64,000 nt of DNA from UBA9732 sp963599445 (GTDB lineage: Bacteria; Spirochaetota; Spirochaetia; Sphaerochaetales; Sphaerochaetaceae), in contig CAVBWZ010000013.1 of the NCBI GenBank assembly GCA_963599445.1, positions 7,370-71,369 on the forward strand. The letters are read 5' to 3'. The notes beneath the pieces are model-generated. The model did no database searches. It had not been told where the DNA came from and saw nothing but the letters and a program-made list of their open reading frames with translations. Position 1 is the first letter of the stretch. Each line of letters starts with the position of its first letter. This document shows positions 25,175 through 33,899 of the stretch, one piece after another. Position numbers and translations under genes: made by a program.

Positions 25175-25219
25175 AAAAAAACGGCTTGGGCCGTCCAACC
25201 CGTTTGGACCGCCAAACGG
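25175..25219 (-). terminator. Internal terminator/attenuator before the deaminase gene
   Basis: On the minus strand, the first stem is CCGTTTGG/CCAAACGG (25200-25207 with 25212-25219), followed by ACGGC-CCAA-GCCGT (25181-25194) and seven T. The second is a textbook rho-independent terminator located between xdhB and the deaminase, inside what otherwise looks like one operon. It probably sets a lower level for deaminase-ygfM-xdhD, or is regulated. Confidence 0.75.
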
Positions 25220-25221
25220 AG

Positions 25222-26136
25222 CTACGCCCTTGGCTCAGGCTGGCCCGTTACGTAATAGCCGTCGTATGTGTCTATGACCTTTCCCTTTGGATGTGTGTCC
25301 GCAACGGTGAGGAAGCGTCTTATCATCCTGCGTGTAGCCTCTCGTCTGAACTCAGGCATTGCACGCGGAGAGATCACGTTGTCAAATCCATTGACCACGT
25401 CCTCTATGAGCTCCGGTGTAAGGCGCTTTCCAATGATGATGGACTCGACCTCTCTGCTGCGGTTGGTCTTTGCACCGGTTGCGGTTGCGGCCACTCGGTA
25501 GTCCTTCACAGAGCCATCGGCATTGAACTTGATGGCTTGGCTCAGGGTTATCTTGCTTATTGCGTTGGCCTTGCGCGTGCCCACCTTGTGCCAGAACACG
25601 TAGTCGAAGTCGTCCTCCGAAAGCGGCACGATGACCTCCGTTATCATCTCGTCAGGCTTTAGGTCGATGGTCCTGAACTTGACTATGAAATCGCTGACAA
25701 GTACCTCTCTGCTGCCTGAAGCGGAGCTGAGCTTGACCCTTGCATCCAGCATGTACAACGGACCTGGTGTATCGCCCTTTGGAGAGGCGTTTGCAATGTT
25801 TCCTGCAATGGTGGCGCTGTTTCTGAGGGCTACGGCGCCCATTCTGGATGCAGCCTGTCTAAGATGCCATGGACATAGGGTGTTTTCTGCAATCTGTGCG
25901 CTGGTGCAGCCAGATCCTATGCAGCACTCGCCCTTTTCGTTGATGTATATCCTCTTCAGTTCAGGGAGGTTCCTCACTATCATCACAGGCTTGTCGAACT
26001 TTGGGGTGAGTCCCAAGGTCCTCTTGTTCGAGACCATGAGGTCGCTTCCACCTGCAAGGACAATGACATCGTGTTTGGACTTTATGTCAAGGGCCTCTTC
26101 AAGCGTCTTTGGAATGTAGCACATCATCTCTTCCAT
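25222..26136 (-). CDS. xdhB: Xanthine dehydrogenase FAD-binding subunit
   Basis: A 304-residue flavoprotein subunit passing electrons from the Fe-S clusters to FAD and onward to NAD or another acceptor. The FAD motif VLAGGSDLMVSNK is near residue 26 and TIAGNIANASPKGDT near residue 110, as expected for XdhB/CoxM. The start at 26136 has GGAGG 6 bases upstream and overlaps the 3' end of xdhC by 13 bases. It completes a three-subunit xanthine dehydrogenase (XdhA, XdhC, XdhB) encoded contiguously. Confidence 0.92.
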   Translation of the reverse strand: MEEMMCYIPKTLEEALDIKSKHDVIVLAGGSDLMVSNKRTLGLTPKFDKPVMIVRNLPELKRIYINEKGECCIGSGCTSAQIAENTLCPWHLRQAASRMGAVALRNSATIAGNIANASPKGDTPGPLYMLDARVKLSSASGSREVLVSDFIVKFRTIDLKPDEMITEVIVPLSEDDFDYVFWHKVGTRKANAISKITLSQAIKFNADGSVKDYRVAATATGAKTNRSREVESIIIGKRLTPELIEDVVNGFDNVISPRAMPEFRREATRRMIRRFLTVADTHPKGKVIDTYDGYYVTGQPEPRA

Positions 26137-26615
26137 ATCTCACCTCCCCTTTTGGCGGCAAGCTTTATGCTCTCCACTATGAGGTCATAGCCTGTACAGC
26201 GGCAGATGTTTCCACTGATTCCAAGCCTTATCTCGTCCTCTGTTGGATTTGGATTGCGGGAAAGGAGATAGTATGCGGCAATGACCATGCCTGGAATGCA
26301 GAACCCGCACTGCACGGCTCCACCGTCGGCGAACGCCTGAACAATGATTGCGCCTTTCTCCGTCTCCTTTATGCCTTCTATGGTCATTATGTCCTGACCG
26401 TTCGCAGCACCCACAGGGATGAGACAAGGGGTGACTATCCTATCGTTCATGAGAATGGAGCATGCACCGCACTCGCCTTCGCTACAGCCTTCCTTGACCC
26501 CAACGCAGCCAAAGTCCTCCCTCAGGACATCTATGAGACGCCTTAGAGGGTCTGTGGTTATGCTCACGGGCTTTCCGTTCAATGTGAACTCCATCTTGTA
26601 ATCCTTACATTCCAT
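26124..26615 (-). CDS. xdhC: Xanthine dehydrogenase [2Fe-2S] subunit
   Basis: A 163-residue iron-sulphur subunit with all eight cluster cysteines. The plant-type ferredoxin loop is GCSEGECGACSILM with a fourth Cys in VTPCLIPVG, and the second cluster motifs are VQCGFCIPGM and NICRCTGYD. The ATG at 26615 is chosen: AAGGAGG lies upstream and the start overlaps the xdhA stop as TGATG; a TTG one codon earlier is less likely. The length is the usual 155-165. Unlike the degenerate N-terminal domain of XdhD in the same operon, this subunit can carry electrons. Confidence 0.95.
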   Translation of the reverse strand: MECKDYKMEFTLNGKPVSITTDPLRRLIDVLREDFGCVGVKEGCSEGECGACSILMNDRIVTPCLIPVGAANGQDIMTIEGIKETEKGAIIVQAFADGGAVQCGFCIPGMVIAAYYLLSRNPNPTEDEIRLGISGNICRCTGYDLIVESIKLAAKRGGEIWKR

Positions 26616-28777
26616 CAAAGAGCCTCCTTCAGGTCCTTTCCATTGAGCATGTAGCCCATGACGTCCTCGGTTGGAACAGGAATGGCTGTTATTCGCTTTC
26701 CAATGGCACGCGAAAGTGCGTCTATGTATGCAGCTCCGCTTCCGTTGAACACAAGCTCACCCATGCCCTTTGCACCGAAAGGACCCCATTCATATGGATT
26801 CTCGACGAACATCACGCCCTGCTTTGGGCAGTCCATTGACGTTGGAACTATGTAGTCGCTCATTGATGTCTGCTTGAAGTGCCCGCCCACGTTCTTGAGG
26901 ACCTCGGTCGACGCCCAGCCTATGCCTTGGAGGATTCCTCCGTTTACCTGTCCGTGGACTATCATCTCGTCAATGAGATGGCCGCAGTCGTGGCTGGACC
27001 ATACCCCCTTGGTGGTCACTTCACCGGTGCAGGGGTCCACCTCGACCTCGACGGCGCACACGCCCCAGCCATAGCCTAGGTATGCATAGCCCTGGAAGGT
27101 GGACTGATCCCAAGGATATCCATCTGGGTGTTCGTACTGGGTCTCAACCTCGAATTCGTCCTCTTTGTAGTAGCGTGGCTTCATGAGGGTTGCCGCCCTT
27201 TCTATGAGCTCTCCTACTATCATCGTCGAACGTGATGCGGCGGTAGGACCTGAGTCAGGGACCCTTGAAGTGTTTGGATCGTCGAATATGACCTTCTCGA
27301 TTGGGATTTCAAGCACATGCGCAGCGATCTTTGGAAGGATCGTATGGAAGCCCTGCCCCATCTCCGTCTGGCTGCACAGGATCTCAACCGTGCCGTCCTT
27401 GTACTTGTGGAGCTTTGCATGTCCCTTGATTATGGCCTGCTCGCCGTTTCCCGTGAATGCGCCGCCGTGGTTGTAGAACGAGATTCCAATGCCCTTTCCG
27501 CAACCCCACTTGTACTCCTTGGACTTGCGTTCGTAGTCGCTTGCCTTGAGCACCTGATCAAGCATTTCAGGTATCATCACCCTTTCCACGACCTTTCCGT
27601 TGGTACTTGTGGTTCCGCCCTGCTTTATGAAGTATCTCTTCTTGTATTCAAGCGGATCCAGTCCCTGCATCTCTGCAATATGGCACATGTGCGTCTCGAC
27701 TGCAAACAATGTCTGAGGTGCACCAAAGCCTCTGAATGCACAGCTTGGATATGTGTTGGTGGCAACCCCAAAGCCCTCGGTCCTCATGTTTGGGAACTCG
27801 TAGCAGCCGGTGACGTGGAAGCATCCACGCTGGAGCACGACGAACGAGGACGAAAGATAGCCTCCAACGTTGTAGTAGACCTTGCTGTCCATGGCAATTA
27901 TGTTGCCCTCCTTGTCAAGGCCGGTCCTGAAAACCGTCTTTGAAGGATGCCTCTTGACGGAGTTCTCTATGTCCTCCTCCCTGTCGAATATCATCTTGAC
28001 GCCCTTCTTCATCACATACGCTGCAAGAAGAAGAGGTCCGCACACGACATCTGGGAAGTGCTCCTTTCCACCAAAGGCCCCACCGGTCGTGGTCTGTTGG
28101 ACCGATATCTTGGAGGGGTCGATGTTCAAAAGCGGAGCTATGGACTTCCTTATATAGAACGGGCACTGGGCCGATGCATATATCTTGTATCCATCGCCGT
28201 CAGGCATGCAGCATGCACCGTTGGTCTCAAGGTAGACATGCTCCTGGAAGCCGGTCTCTATGGTCTCCTCAACGATTCTGTCAGCCTTCTTGAACGCATC
28301 GTCCACGTTGCCGACCTCAAGCTTGAGATGGCAATGGATGTTGTCGTCGTTTATGAACGCACCGCCCTTGCAGGCAAGGCCGTCGTCTATGGAGACAGCA
28401 GGTTCCTGCTCTTCGTACTCCACTACGATCTTCTCCCTAAGGTCTTCGACCATGGTCCTGTCAGGGCCTACGATTATTCCAATGGTCTCACCAACGTACC
28501 TTACATCGTTTTCCGCAAAGCACTTCCAGTCAGTGGCTATCATATGGAGGTAGTTGTGTCCACCCTCAGGTATGTCCTTGTAGGTTATGAACCTGTAGCC
28601 ATCAGGCATTTCAGGCAGCTTTATGTCCTTGATGATTCCCCTTGGGATGCTTGAACGGACGAGCCGTCCCCAAAGGCAATCCTCGAATCCATAGTCGGCT
28701 ATGTACTTGACGGTCCCTTCGCTCTTGGATACCGCATCAAGCCTTCTCACAGCCTTGGAGATGTCATGTGCAACCAT
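26615..28777 (-). CDS. xdhA: Xanthine dehydrogenase molybdopterin-binding subunit
   Basis: A 720-residue catalytic subunit that hydroxylates purines at the molybdenum centre. It starts with the family phrase SKAVRRLDAVSKSEGTVKY and shows the cofactor motifs GGAFGGKEHF, CAFRGFGAPQ, QTEMGQGFHT and GPFGAKGMGE, the last carrying the catalytic Glu. The start at 28777 (MVAHDISK) has GGGAGG 4 bases upstream; longer starts up to 28843 would run through an inverted repeat in the leader. No in-frame stop or selenocysteine signal is visible. It is followed by the Fe-S and FAD subunits. Confidence 0.93.
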   Translation of the reverse strand: MVAHDISKAVRRLDAVSKSEGTVKYIADYGFEDCLWGRLVRSSIPRGIIKDIKLPEMPDGYRFITYKDIPEGGHNYLHMIATDWKCFAENDVRYVGETIGIIVGPDRTMVEDLREKIVVEYEEQEPAVSIDDGLACKGGAFINDDNIHCHLKLEVGNVDDAFKKADRIVEETIETGFQEHVYLETNGACCMPDGDGYKIYASAQCPFYIRKSIAPLLNIDPSKISVQQTTTGGAFGGKEHFPDVVCGPLLLAAYVMKKGVKMIFDREEDIENSVKRHPSKTVFRTGLDKEGNIIAMDSKVYYNVGGYLSSSFVVLQRGCFHVTGCYEFPNMRTEGFGVATNTYPSCAFRGFGAPQTLFAVETHMCHIAEMQGLDPLEYKKRYFIKQGGTTSTNGKVVERVMIPEMLDQVLKASDYERKSKEYKWGCGKGIGISFYNHGGAFTGNGEQAIIKGHAKLHKYKDGTVEILCSQTEMGQGFHTILPKIAAHVLEIPIEKVIFDDPNTSRVPDSGPTAASRSTMIVGELIERAATLMKPRYYKEDEFEVETQYEHPDGYPWDQSTFQGYAYLGYGWGVCAVEVEVDPCTGEVTTKGVWSSHDCGHLIDEMIVHGQVNGGILQGIGWASTEVLKNVGGHFKQTSMSDYIVPTSMDCPKQGVMFVENPYEWGPFGAKGMGELVFNGSGAAYIDALSRAIGKRITAIPVPTEDVMGYMLNGKDLKEAL

Positions 28778-28794
28778 CGTTCCTCCCACCATAG

Positions 28795-28826
28795 ACACCA
28801 TTGATTTACAAAAAATACAATGGTGT
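28795..28826. promoter_or_regulatory. 9-bp inverted repeat in the xdhA leader
   Basis: ACACCATTG (28795-28803) and CAATGGTGT (28818-28826) are perfectly complementary with a 14-base AT-rich centre that includes TATTTTTT on the minus strand. It ends about 18 bases before the xdhA start codon and may be an operator or a leader stem that exposes or hides the ribosome binding site. Confidence 0.5.
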
Positions 28827-28843
28827 TCCAAAATGAAACGCAA

Positions 28844-28877
28844 GCCGCAGTATGAATTCCAATGGTCATACTGCGGC
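28844..28877. terminator. 12-bp perfect hairpin between ssnA and xdhA
   Basis: GCCGCAGTATGA (28844-28855) pairs with TCATACTGCGGC (28866-28877) over a 10-base loop, directly after the ssnA stop. No long T run follows, so it may be an attenuator or an mRNA-stability element that separates ygfK-ssnA from xdhA-xdhC-xdhB. Confidence 0.65.
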
Positions 28878-28906
28878 CGTACTTTAAGATAATACTGAAA
28901 AGGCGA

Positions 28907-30268
28907 TTATCTGACTATACCGCTCGTCCCATCGGCCTTGAGGGAGTCGGTCCTCTCCCAGACCTTCTTGGCGACCTCGGCGGCCTTTGCATAGATCTCC
29001 TTTTCATCGAAGTCGAACTGTCTGTTCTCCATGACGAGCTTTCCGTTGATCATCACGGACTCGACGCAGTTGCTGCTCATGCCCCAAATGAAGTGCCCGG
29101 CTGCATTGCCTGCATTGAGCGGCGTTGGGTTCTGATATGTGATGATGTCAAGGTCGGCCTTGTAGTCAGGCTCTATCCTTCCAAACCTGTCGCCTACGAA
29201 GTACTTCTCAACGAAGGTGTTGGCCCTTGTGAGTGCCCTCATGTAGTCGCCAGGCCAGTAAGGACCGTTTGCATCGCGGTTCTTGAAGAAGGCTATCTTG
29301 CTTTCCTCAAACATGTTGCTTCCGCAGCCATCGGTTCCAAGAATGAGGTTCCTGACCTTTGGAAGGTACTTGCTGTAGCCCACTTCGTTGTTCATGTTGC
29401 TCCTTGGGTTGTGTGCAAGGTAGCAGCCTCTCTCGTTGAGAAGGTCTATCTCATGCTCGTTGAGGTAGATTCCATGCACAAGGAGAGTGTTGTCTGCAAG
29501 AAGTCCGTGCTTGTCCAGCCTGTCGAGGATGTCCATGTTGTAGAAATGGTGCGACCAGACCTGGTCGTACTCTCCCTCTGCGACATGGATGTGCGCTCCA
29601 CGTCCGGTCTGACGTGCGGAGTCTGCAAGCATCTCCATACCCTCTTCAGGGATGGTGAACGGTGCGTGTCCGCCTACCATTGCCTGGCACATGACGTTCT
29701 CACCGCGCTTCTTCCTTTCATCGACTTCCTTTGCGAACCTTATGCCTTCCTCGACTCCGGCCTTTATCTCCTTCATTCCATAGTTGCGGTCCGTGATGCC
29801 GTATGCAACGATTCCTCTGAGTCCGAACCTCTCCATTCCCTTTGCAATCGTGGAAAGGGATCCTGAGATGTAGTTTGGACTCTCATGATGGTCTATACAG
29901 GTGGTGGTACCGTTCTTTATTGCATCAAGTGTGCATATCAGGGAACTGTAGTACAGGGACTCTTCGTCCAAGGCCCTGTCAAGACGCCACCACCATTCCT
30001 TGAGGATCTGTATGAGGTCCGTCTGAGGGCCTGCGGAGATCTGCATTCCACGGCTAAGTCCGCTGTAGTAGTGATGGTGCCCGCATATCATGCCAGGGAT
30101 GACGGTCTTGCCCTCTGCCTCTATGACCTTGTCGGCCTTCACCTGGCTGCCGGCGTTCTTGCCAACAGCCTTTATGAGGTCGTCTACGACTACTACGTCT
30201 ACACCTTCGAGGACCTCCACTGGATCCATGGTCTGAATGACCCTTGCGTTTCTGATAACGGTCGTCAT
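28907..30268 (-). CDS. ssnA: SsnA-type putative aminohydrolase of purine catabolism
   Basis: A 453-residue amidohydrolase. Metal ligands are in IPGMICGHHHYYSGLSRGM, then HIHVAEG, LLVHGIYLNE and LGTDGCGSN; the phrase CGHHHYYSGLSRGM is typical for SsnA rather than guanine deaminase. The length matches the family. SsnA belongs to the conserved anaerobic purine cluster and probably hydrolyses an amidine or ring intermediate; its exact substrate is not settled to my knowledge. The ATG at 30268 has GAGGAG 6 bases upstream and lies 3 bases after the ygfK stop, so the two are coupled. A hairpin follows its own stop. Confidence 0.93.
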   Translation of the reverse strand: MTTVIRNARVIQTMDPVEVLEGVDVVVVDDLIKAVGKNAGSQVKADKVIEAEGKTVIPGMICGHHHYYSGLSRGMQISAGPQTDLIQILKEWWWRLDRALDEESLYYSSLICTLDAIKNGTTTCIDHHESPNYISGSLSTIAKGMERFGLRGIVAYGITDRNYGMKEIKAGVEEGIRFAKEVDERKKRGENVMCQAMVGGHAPFTIPEEGMEMLADSARQTGRGAHIHVAEGEYDQVWSHHFYNMDILDRLDKHGLLADNTLLVHGIYLNEHEIDLLNERGCYLAHNPRSNMNNEVGYSKYLPKVRNLILGTDGCGSNMFEESKIAFFKNRDANGPYWPGDYMRALTRANTFVEKYFVGDRFGRIEPDYKADLDIITYQNPTPLNAGNAAGHFIWGMSSNCVESVMINGKLVMENRQFDFDEKEIYAKAAEVAKKVWERTDSLKADGTSGIVR

Positions 30269-30271
30269 GCC

Positions 30272-33200
30272 TTACTCCTCAACCCTTGTAAGAAGGTAGT
30301 CGTAGCAGATGAAAACCTGCTCAATGATGTCACGCACAAGCTCTGGAACGTCTCCAACAAGGTTTCCGTCTCCGTCTATGCTGCACTGGATGATGTTTCC
30401 TTCAAGTCTCACAAGGACGCTGTCGCCTTCAACATAGAAGCCGCTGTTGGTGCTGTCGTCAAAGTCGTCGCGTCTGCTGAATACGGTGAACTTGTCCTTG
30501 TATGGTCTTCCATTGTGGTTGCAGAACGTGGCGCAGTTTCCGCACTCGTTGCAGAATGCATCTATGTGGAGGATCTGGAACGGGTCTTCCGTTGCATCGG
30601 AGAACCTCATGTCAATGGCTACGTTGGCGCGGTTTGGACATACATCGACGCACTTGTTGCAAAGGTACGTGCAGTCCATGCAGCGCTTCGCCTCCTGCTC
30701 TGCGAACGCCTTGCCGGCGCAAGGGGTCTTGCAGTCCGTGCAGATATGGGTCTTCCTGTACTGGATGTCCTTGAAGAATTTGTCCTCAGCCTCAAGATAG
30801 GCTTCGTCCTCTTCCTCGCCTTCGTCGCAGTCGTCATCGCAGCACTCGTGGTGGTCGTGGTGGCAATCGTCATGGTCGCAGCCCTCGTGGCAGTCATCGT
30901 GTCCGCAGCAGCAGTCGTCATGGCAGCCATCGTGGCAATCGTCATGGTCACAGCAGTCGCAGTCGTCATCGCAGCACTCGGCGTCCTTTATCTCGTCAAG
31001 GACCTTGTCGATTGTGGCCTCAACGGCCTTGCGTGCCGATGCAATGCATCTTACAACCGTGGAAGGTCCGCTCTGGACATCGCCAATTGCATATACACCC
31101 TCGACCGGGGTTTCGTTCGTCTCTGCATCAACGACAGGCCAACCCTTCTCGTTCACAGGTACGCCGTACCATGTGAGGGCTTCGCTGTCTGCGTGCTCGC
31201 CAATTGCCGTTATGAGTACATCGCAAGGGATCTCAATGGTCTCTTCCGTCTCGACAGGTCTGCGTCTACCAGATGCATCAGGCTCGCCAAGGGCCATCTT
31301 GGTGCATACAAGTCTGCCGTCTCCAATCCTCTTTGGATTTGCTAGGAACACGAATGAGACACCGTCTTCCTTGGCAAGGAGATACTCCTCGTGGTCTGCC
31401 GGCATCTCCTTCTCAGTCCTTCTGTATACGACGGTGACGTTCTCCACGCCCTGGGTCCTCTTTGCAGCCCTTGCGCTGTCCATTGCAGTGTTTCCACCAC
31501 CTGTGACGACGACGTTCCTTCCAAGGACGTCAAGCGCCTTGTCGTTCTTGAAGGCTTCGAGGAATTCAAGTGCACCGACTACGGCCTTCTCATCGCCCTC
31601 GACGGCGATCCTATTGTCCTTTTCGCTTCCAACGGCATAGTAGATGAACTCGTATCCGGCATCCTTGAGGGCTTTGACGGTGACATCCTCAAGCTTTACG
31701 CCATAGTTGAACTTCACGCCATGCGCCGCCACGAAGTCTATGTCAGCCTGAACCGCCTTTGGATCGATTCTGAACGTTGGGATAATGTTGGCGACGACAC
31801 CACCGGCGTTCTCCTCGCGCTCGAATATCGTCGTATCGAAACCGGAGCGTGCAAGGAAATATGCAGCGGAAAGGCCGGCAGGGCCTGCGCCTATGACGGC
31901 GGCCTTTACATCGGCAGGCTGACCAGGAGCCGACCAGAGCTTCTCCAGGTACTCCTCCGTGCCGTTCTCGACCGCGATCTTCTTCATGTCCCTTATCCTG
32001 ACTGCACCTTCGTAGTCCATTCTGGCGCAGTGGAACTGGCACTGGTGGTCGCATATGTTGCATGTGATGTTTGGAAGCGCATTCTCCTGATAGATGACAT
32101 CCAAGGCCTCTGCATAGCGTCCCTCGCCCACAAGACCAACGTAGTCAGGGATGTTCTGATGTATTGGACACGCCTGCATACACGGCGAGACATAGCAGTT
32201 GAAGAGAGGAAGCGCATCGGCGACCTTGGCCTTTGCATCACCACGGAAAGCCTTCTGGGAATACTCGACGGTGCGTGCCTTCTCGCACAGTTCCTGGACT
32301 GCCTTTGAATCTATGTCCTTGCGGTTCCAAGCCTTGCTCTCCTTCTCCAAAAGCTCCGCCATCCTCGACATCCTTGCATATCCACCTGGCTTGAGCATGT
32401 CGGTGGCCAACGTGATGGGCCTTATGCCTGTATCGAATATGTCCTTGACGGAATAGATCGTGCATCCGCCGGAATACGAAACGGGAAGCTTGCCGTCGAA
32501 CTCCGCGCTGAGCTTTGCAGCCACTTTGGTGGATATTGGAAGGAGCGCCCTACCTGACATATATCTCTCGTCGCCAGGGAGCACCTTGCCGTCGTTGACG
32601 TTGCCAAGCGTATTGGTAAGCTTGACGCCAAAGCCAAGGCCTTCCTTCTTGGCAAGGTCCACCAAACGGTGCAGCATTGCAATGGCATCGGTATACTGGA
32701 GGTCGTGTTCGAAGCTCTCGCACTTGAGGACGACATGTCCAAAGCCGATGTCGTCGAGGATGGCCCTTACTTCATCGTATCCAAGAAGCGTTGGGTTGAG
32801 TTTGACGAACGTGTTGAGGTGCTTCTCCGTGAGCATGTAGGAACATATGGCCTCGATCTCCTTTGGAGGGCAGCCGTGCATGGTGGAGATTGTGACCCCC
32901 TTGCAGATGACTGGGCTTATCCTTTCCTCTATGCCCCTAAGAGCCTTGGCATGGCCTTCCAGGTCGGAGCCGCAGAGAAGTTCGTCGTCCTCGACCATTG
33001 CCTTGAGGGCGGCCTTGTACTGCTCAAAGAGCGGGCTGCGGGATGCATCCATCATGTTGTCTATATATGTCTGCATCTTTGGCTGCTTGATCCCTTCGAG
33101 GTTGTAGCCAACGCTCATGTTGAATATGAAGTCAGGGTCGGAGGCCTTTCCTGTAAGGGCTGCCTGGATTGCATGGACTGCGAACCAGGCCTTGAGGTAT

Positions 33201-33562
33201 TCGTCGAAGGCCTTTTCAAGGGTGTACTCGGTGGACCATTCCACGTTGTGGCCTTCGTCGCCTGCGTCTATGCATGGCTTTGCAATCTCAAGGTGGTCCA
33301 TGATCTGGACGGTCTTGAGCTCCATGAACCTGCCGCCCACGAGGTATGCGCTTACGATGTTCTGCGCAAGCTGCGTGTGGGGGCCGGCTGCAGGGCCTAG
33401 AGGAGTGGAGCACTTCTGGCCAAAGACCTCTATCGAATGCTTTGCGGACGGCTTGTAGAAATCGTCCTTGCTTATTCCGAATATGGTGCCATGGTTCCTG
33501 TACTCGGAAAAAATCCTTTCCATCAGTTCCTCAAATGGAACGGGTCTCATTCTGTCTCCCAT
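30272..33562 (-). CDS. ygfK: YgfK-type iron-sulphur flavo-oxidoreductase with a Cys/Asp/His-rich insertion
   Basis: A 1096-residue multidomain oxidoreductase of the purine cluster (annotated elsewhere as putative selenate reductase subunit), probably reducing a purine or pyrimidine-like intermediate. Domains: a DHOD-like TIM barrel (about 1-430, GPAAGPHTQLAQNIVS), a GltD-type Fe-S region (about 455, CYVSPCMQACPIHQNIPDY; CNICDHQCQFHC), an FAD site (about 552, GAGPAGLSAAYFLARSG), an NAD(P)H site (about 684, VTGGGNTAMDSARAA) and ferredoxin motifs (CTDCKTPC, CMDCTYLCNKCVDVCP, CNECGNCATFC). Residues about 860-920 form an extreme Cys/Asp/His-rich linker (repeated HDDCHDGCHDD-like units, then an acidic run). 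The start at 33562 has AGGAGA 7 bases upstream; the frame is open to 33616. Confidence 0.93.
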   Translation of the reverse strand: MGDRMRPVPFEELMERIFSEYRNHGTIFGISKDDFYKPSAKHSIEVFGQKCSTPLGPAAGPHTQLAQNIVSAYLVGGRFMELKTVQIMDHLEIAKPCIDAGDEGHNVEWSTEYTLEKAFDEYLKAWFAVHAIQAALTGKASDPDFIFNMSVGYNLEGIKQPKMQTYIDNMMDASRSPLFEQYKAALKAMVEDDELLCGSDLEGHAKALRGIEERISPVICKGVTISTMHGCPPKEIEAICSYMLTEKHLNTFVKLNPTLLGYDEVRAILDDIGFGHVVLKCESFEHDLQYTDAIAMLHRLVDLAKKEGLGFGVKLTNTLGNVNDGKVLPGDERYMSGRALLPISTKVAAKLSAEFDGKLPVSYSGGCTIYSVKDIFDTGIRPITLATDMLKPGGYARMSRMAELLEKESKAWNRKDIDSKAVQELCEKARTVEYSQKAFRGDAKAKVADALPLFNCYVSPCMQACPIHQNIPDYVGLVGEGRYAEALDVIYQENALPNITCNICDHQCQFHCARMDYEGAVRIRDMKKIAVENGTEEYLEKLWSAPGQPADVKAAVIGAGPAGLSAAYFLARSGFDTTIFEREENAGGVVANIIPTFRIDPKAVQADIDFVAAHGVKFNYGVKLEDVTVKALKDAGYEFIYYAVGSEKDNRIAVEGDEKAVVGALEFLEAFKNDKALDVLGRNVVVTGGGNTAMDSARAAKRTQGVENVTVVYRRTEKEMPADHEEYLLAKEDGVSFVFLANPKRIGDGRLVCTKMALGEPDASGRRRPVETEETIEIPCDVLITAIGEHADSEALTWYGVPVNEKGWPVVDAETNETPVEGVYAIGDVQSGPSTVVRCIASARKAVEATIDKVLDEIKDAECCDDDCDCCDHDDCHDGCHDDCCCGHDDCHEGCDHDDCHHDHHECCDDDCDEGEEEDEAYLEAEDKFFKDIQYRKTHICTDCKTPCAGKAFAEQEAKRCMDCTYLCNKCVDVCPNRANVAIDMRFSDATEDPFQILHIDAFCNECGNCATFCNHNGRPYKDKFTVFSRRDDFDDSTNSGFYVEGDSVLVRLEGNIIQCSIDGDGNLVGDVPELVRDIIEQVFICYDYLLTRVEE

Positions 33563-33637
33563 GAAAAGCTCTCCTATTGAGGAACCCGCACGGCATAGCT
33601 TCGCGACTCCCTCCATTGTTATAGTAATCTATAGTCC

Positions 33638-33690
33638 ATTCTACCCCATATAAGGCCAAAGTCAACAAAAAACGCAACAAAATGCAACAG
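33638..33690 (-). promoter_or_regulatory. ygfK operon promoter with tandem TGTTGCRTTT repeats
   Basis: On the minus strand TTGACT (33660-33665) and TAGAAT (33638-33643), spaced by 16 bases, form a near-consensus promoter. Immediately upstream, and touching the -35 box, lie TGTTGCATTT and TGTTGCGTTT in tandem plus a third half-match TTGTTGAC. The first two copies are 10 bp apart, one helical turn, as in the ygeY promoter. The transcript would begin about 65 bases before the chosen start codon. Confidence 0.65.
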
Positions 33691-33824
33691 TTATTTCTTT
33701 TAGCATGACCTCAAGTTTTTATTGGATTAATAGATGGATATCTCAATTTGGTTTTGCTTTTTTGATGTAAAGCTAAATTCTTTTGATGCAAAATTCGATT
33801 TCTGTAAGTTTTTCACTTTATGTA

Positions 33825-33853
33825 TTTACACATGGGAAAAGCTGTGCAATAAT
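33825..33853 (+). promoter_or_regulatory. Promoter of the divergent PLP-enzyme gene
   Basis: TTTACA (33825-33830) and AATAAT (33848-33853) are spaced by 17 bases, with TG one base before the -10 box. The divergent interval 33563-33899 therefore holds two promoters back to back, with the TGTTGC repeats in between; the rest is AT-rich without other visible signals. Confidence 0.55.
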
Positions 33854-33899
33854 CATTTGTATGAAGAAAGCAGCCTTGGGCTGAAAACGGAGGAAACGA

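Noticed and set aside
30800..30985. CRISPR-like or minisatellite array
   Set aside because: The repetitive DNA is in frame inside ygfK and encodes the Cys/Asp/His-rich linker; there are no spacers or regular repeat units of CRISPR type.
29885..31345. Long plus-strand open frame (486 codons) opposite ygfK and ssnA
   Set aside because: It is the antisense shadow of two well-recognised genes, caused by their codon bias; its hydrophobic Val/Ala runs come from the reverse of the Cys/Asp/His-rich segment, and there is no ribosome binding site.
33563..33899. Riboswitch in the divergent purine promoter region
   Set aside because: The ygfK leader is only about 65 bases and the other leader about 40; neither shows a purine-riboswitch core. 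DNA-level operators explain the repeats better.
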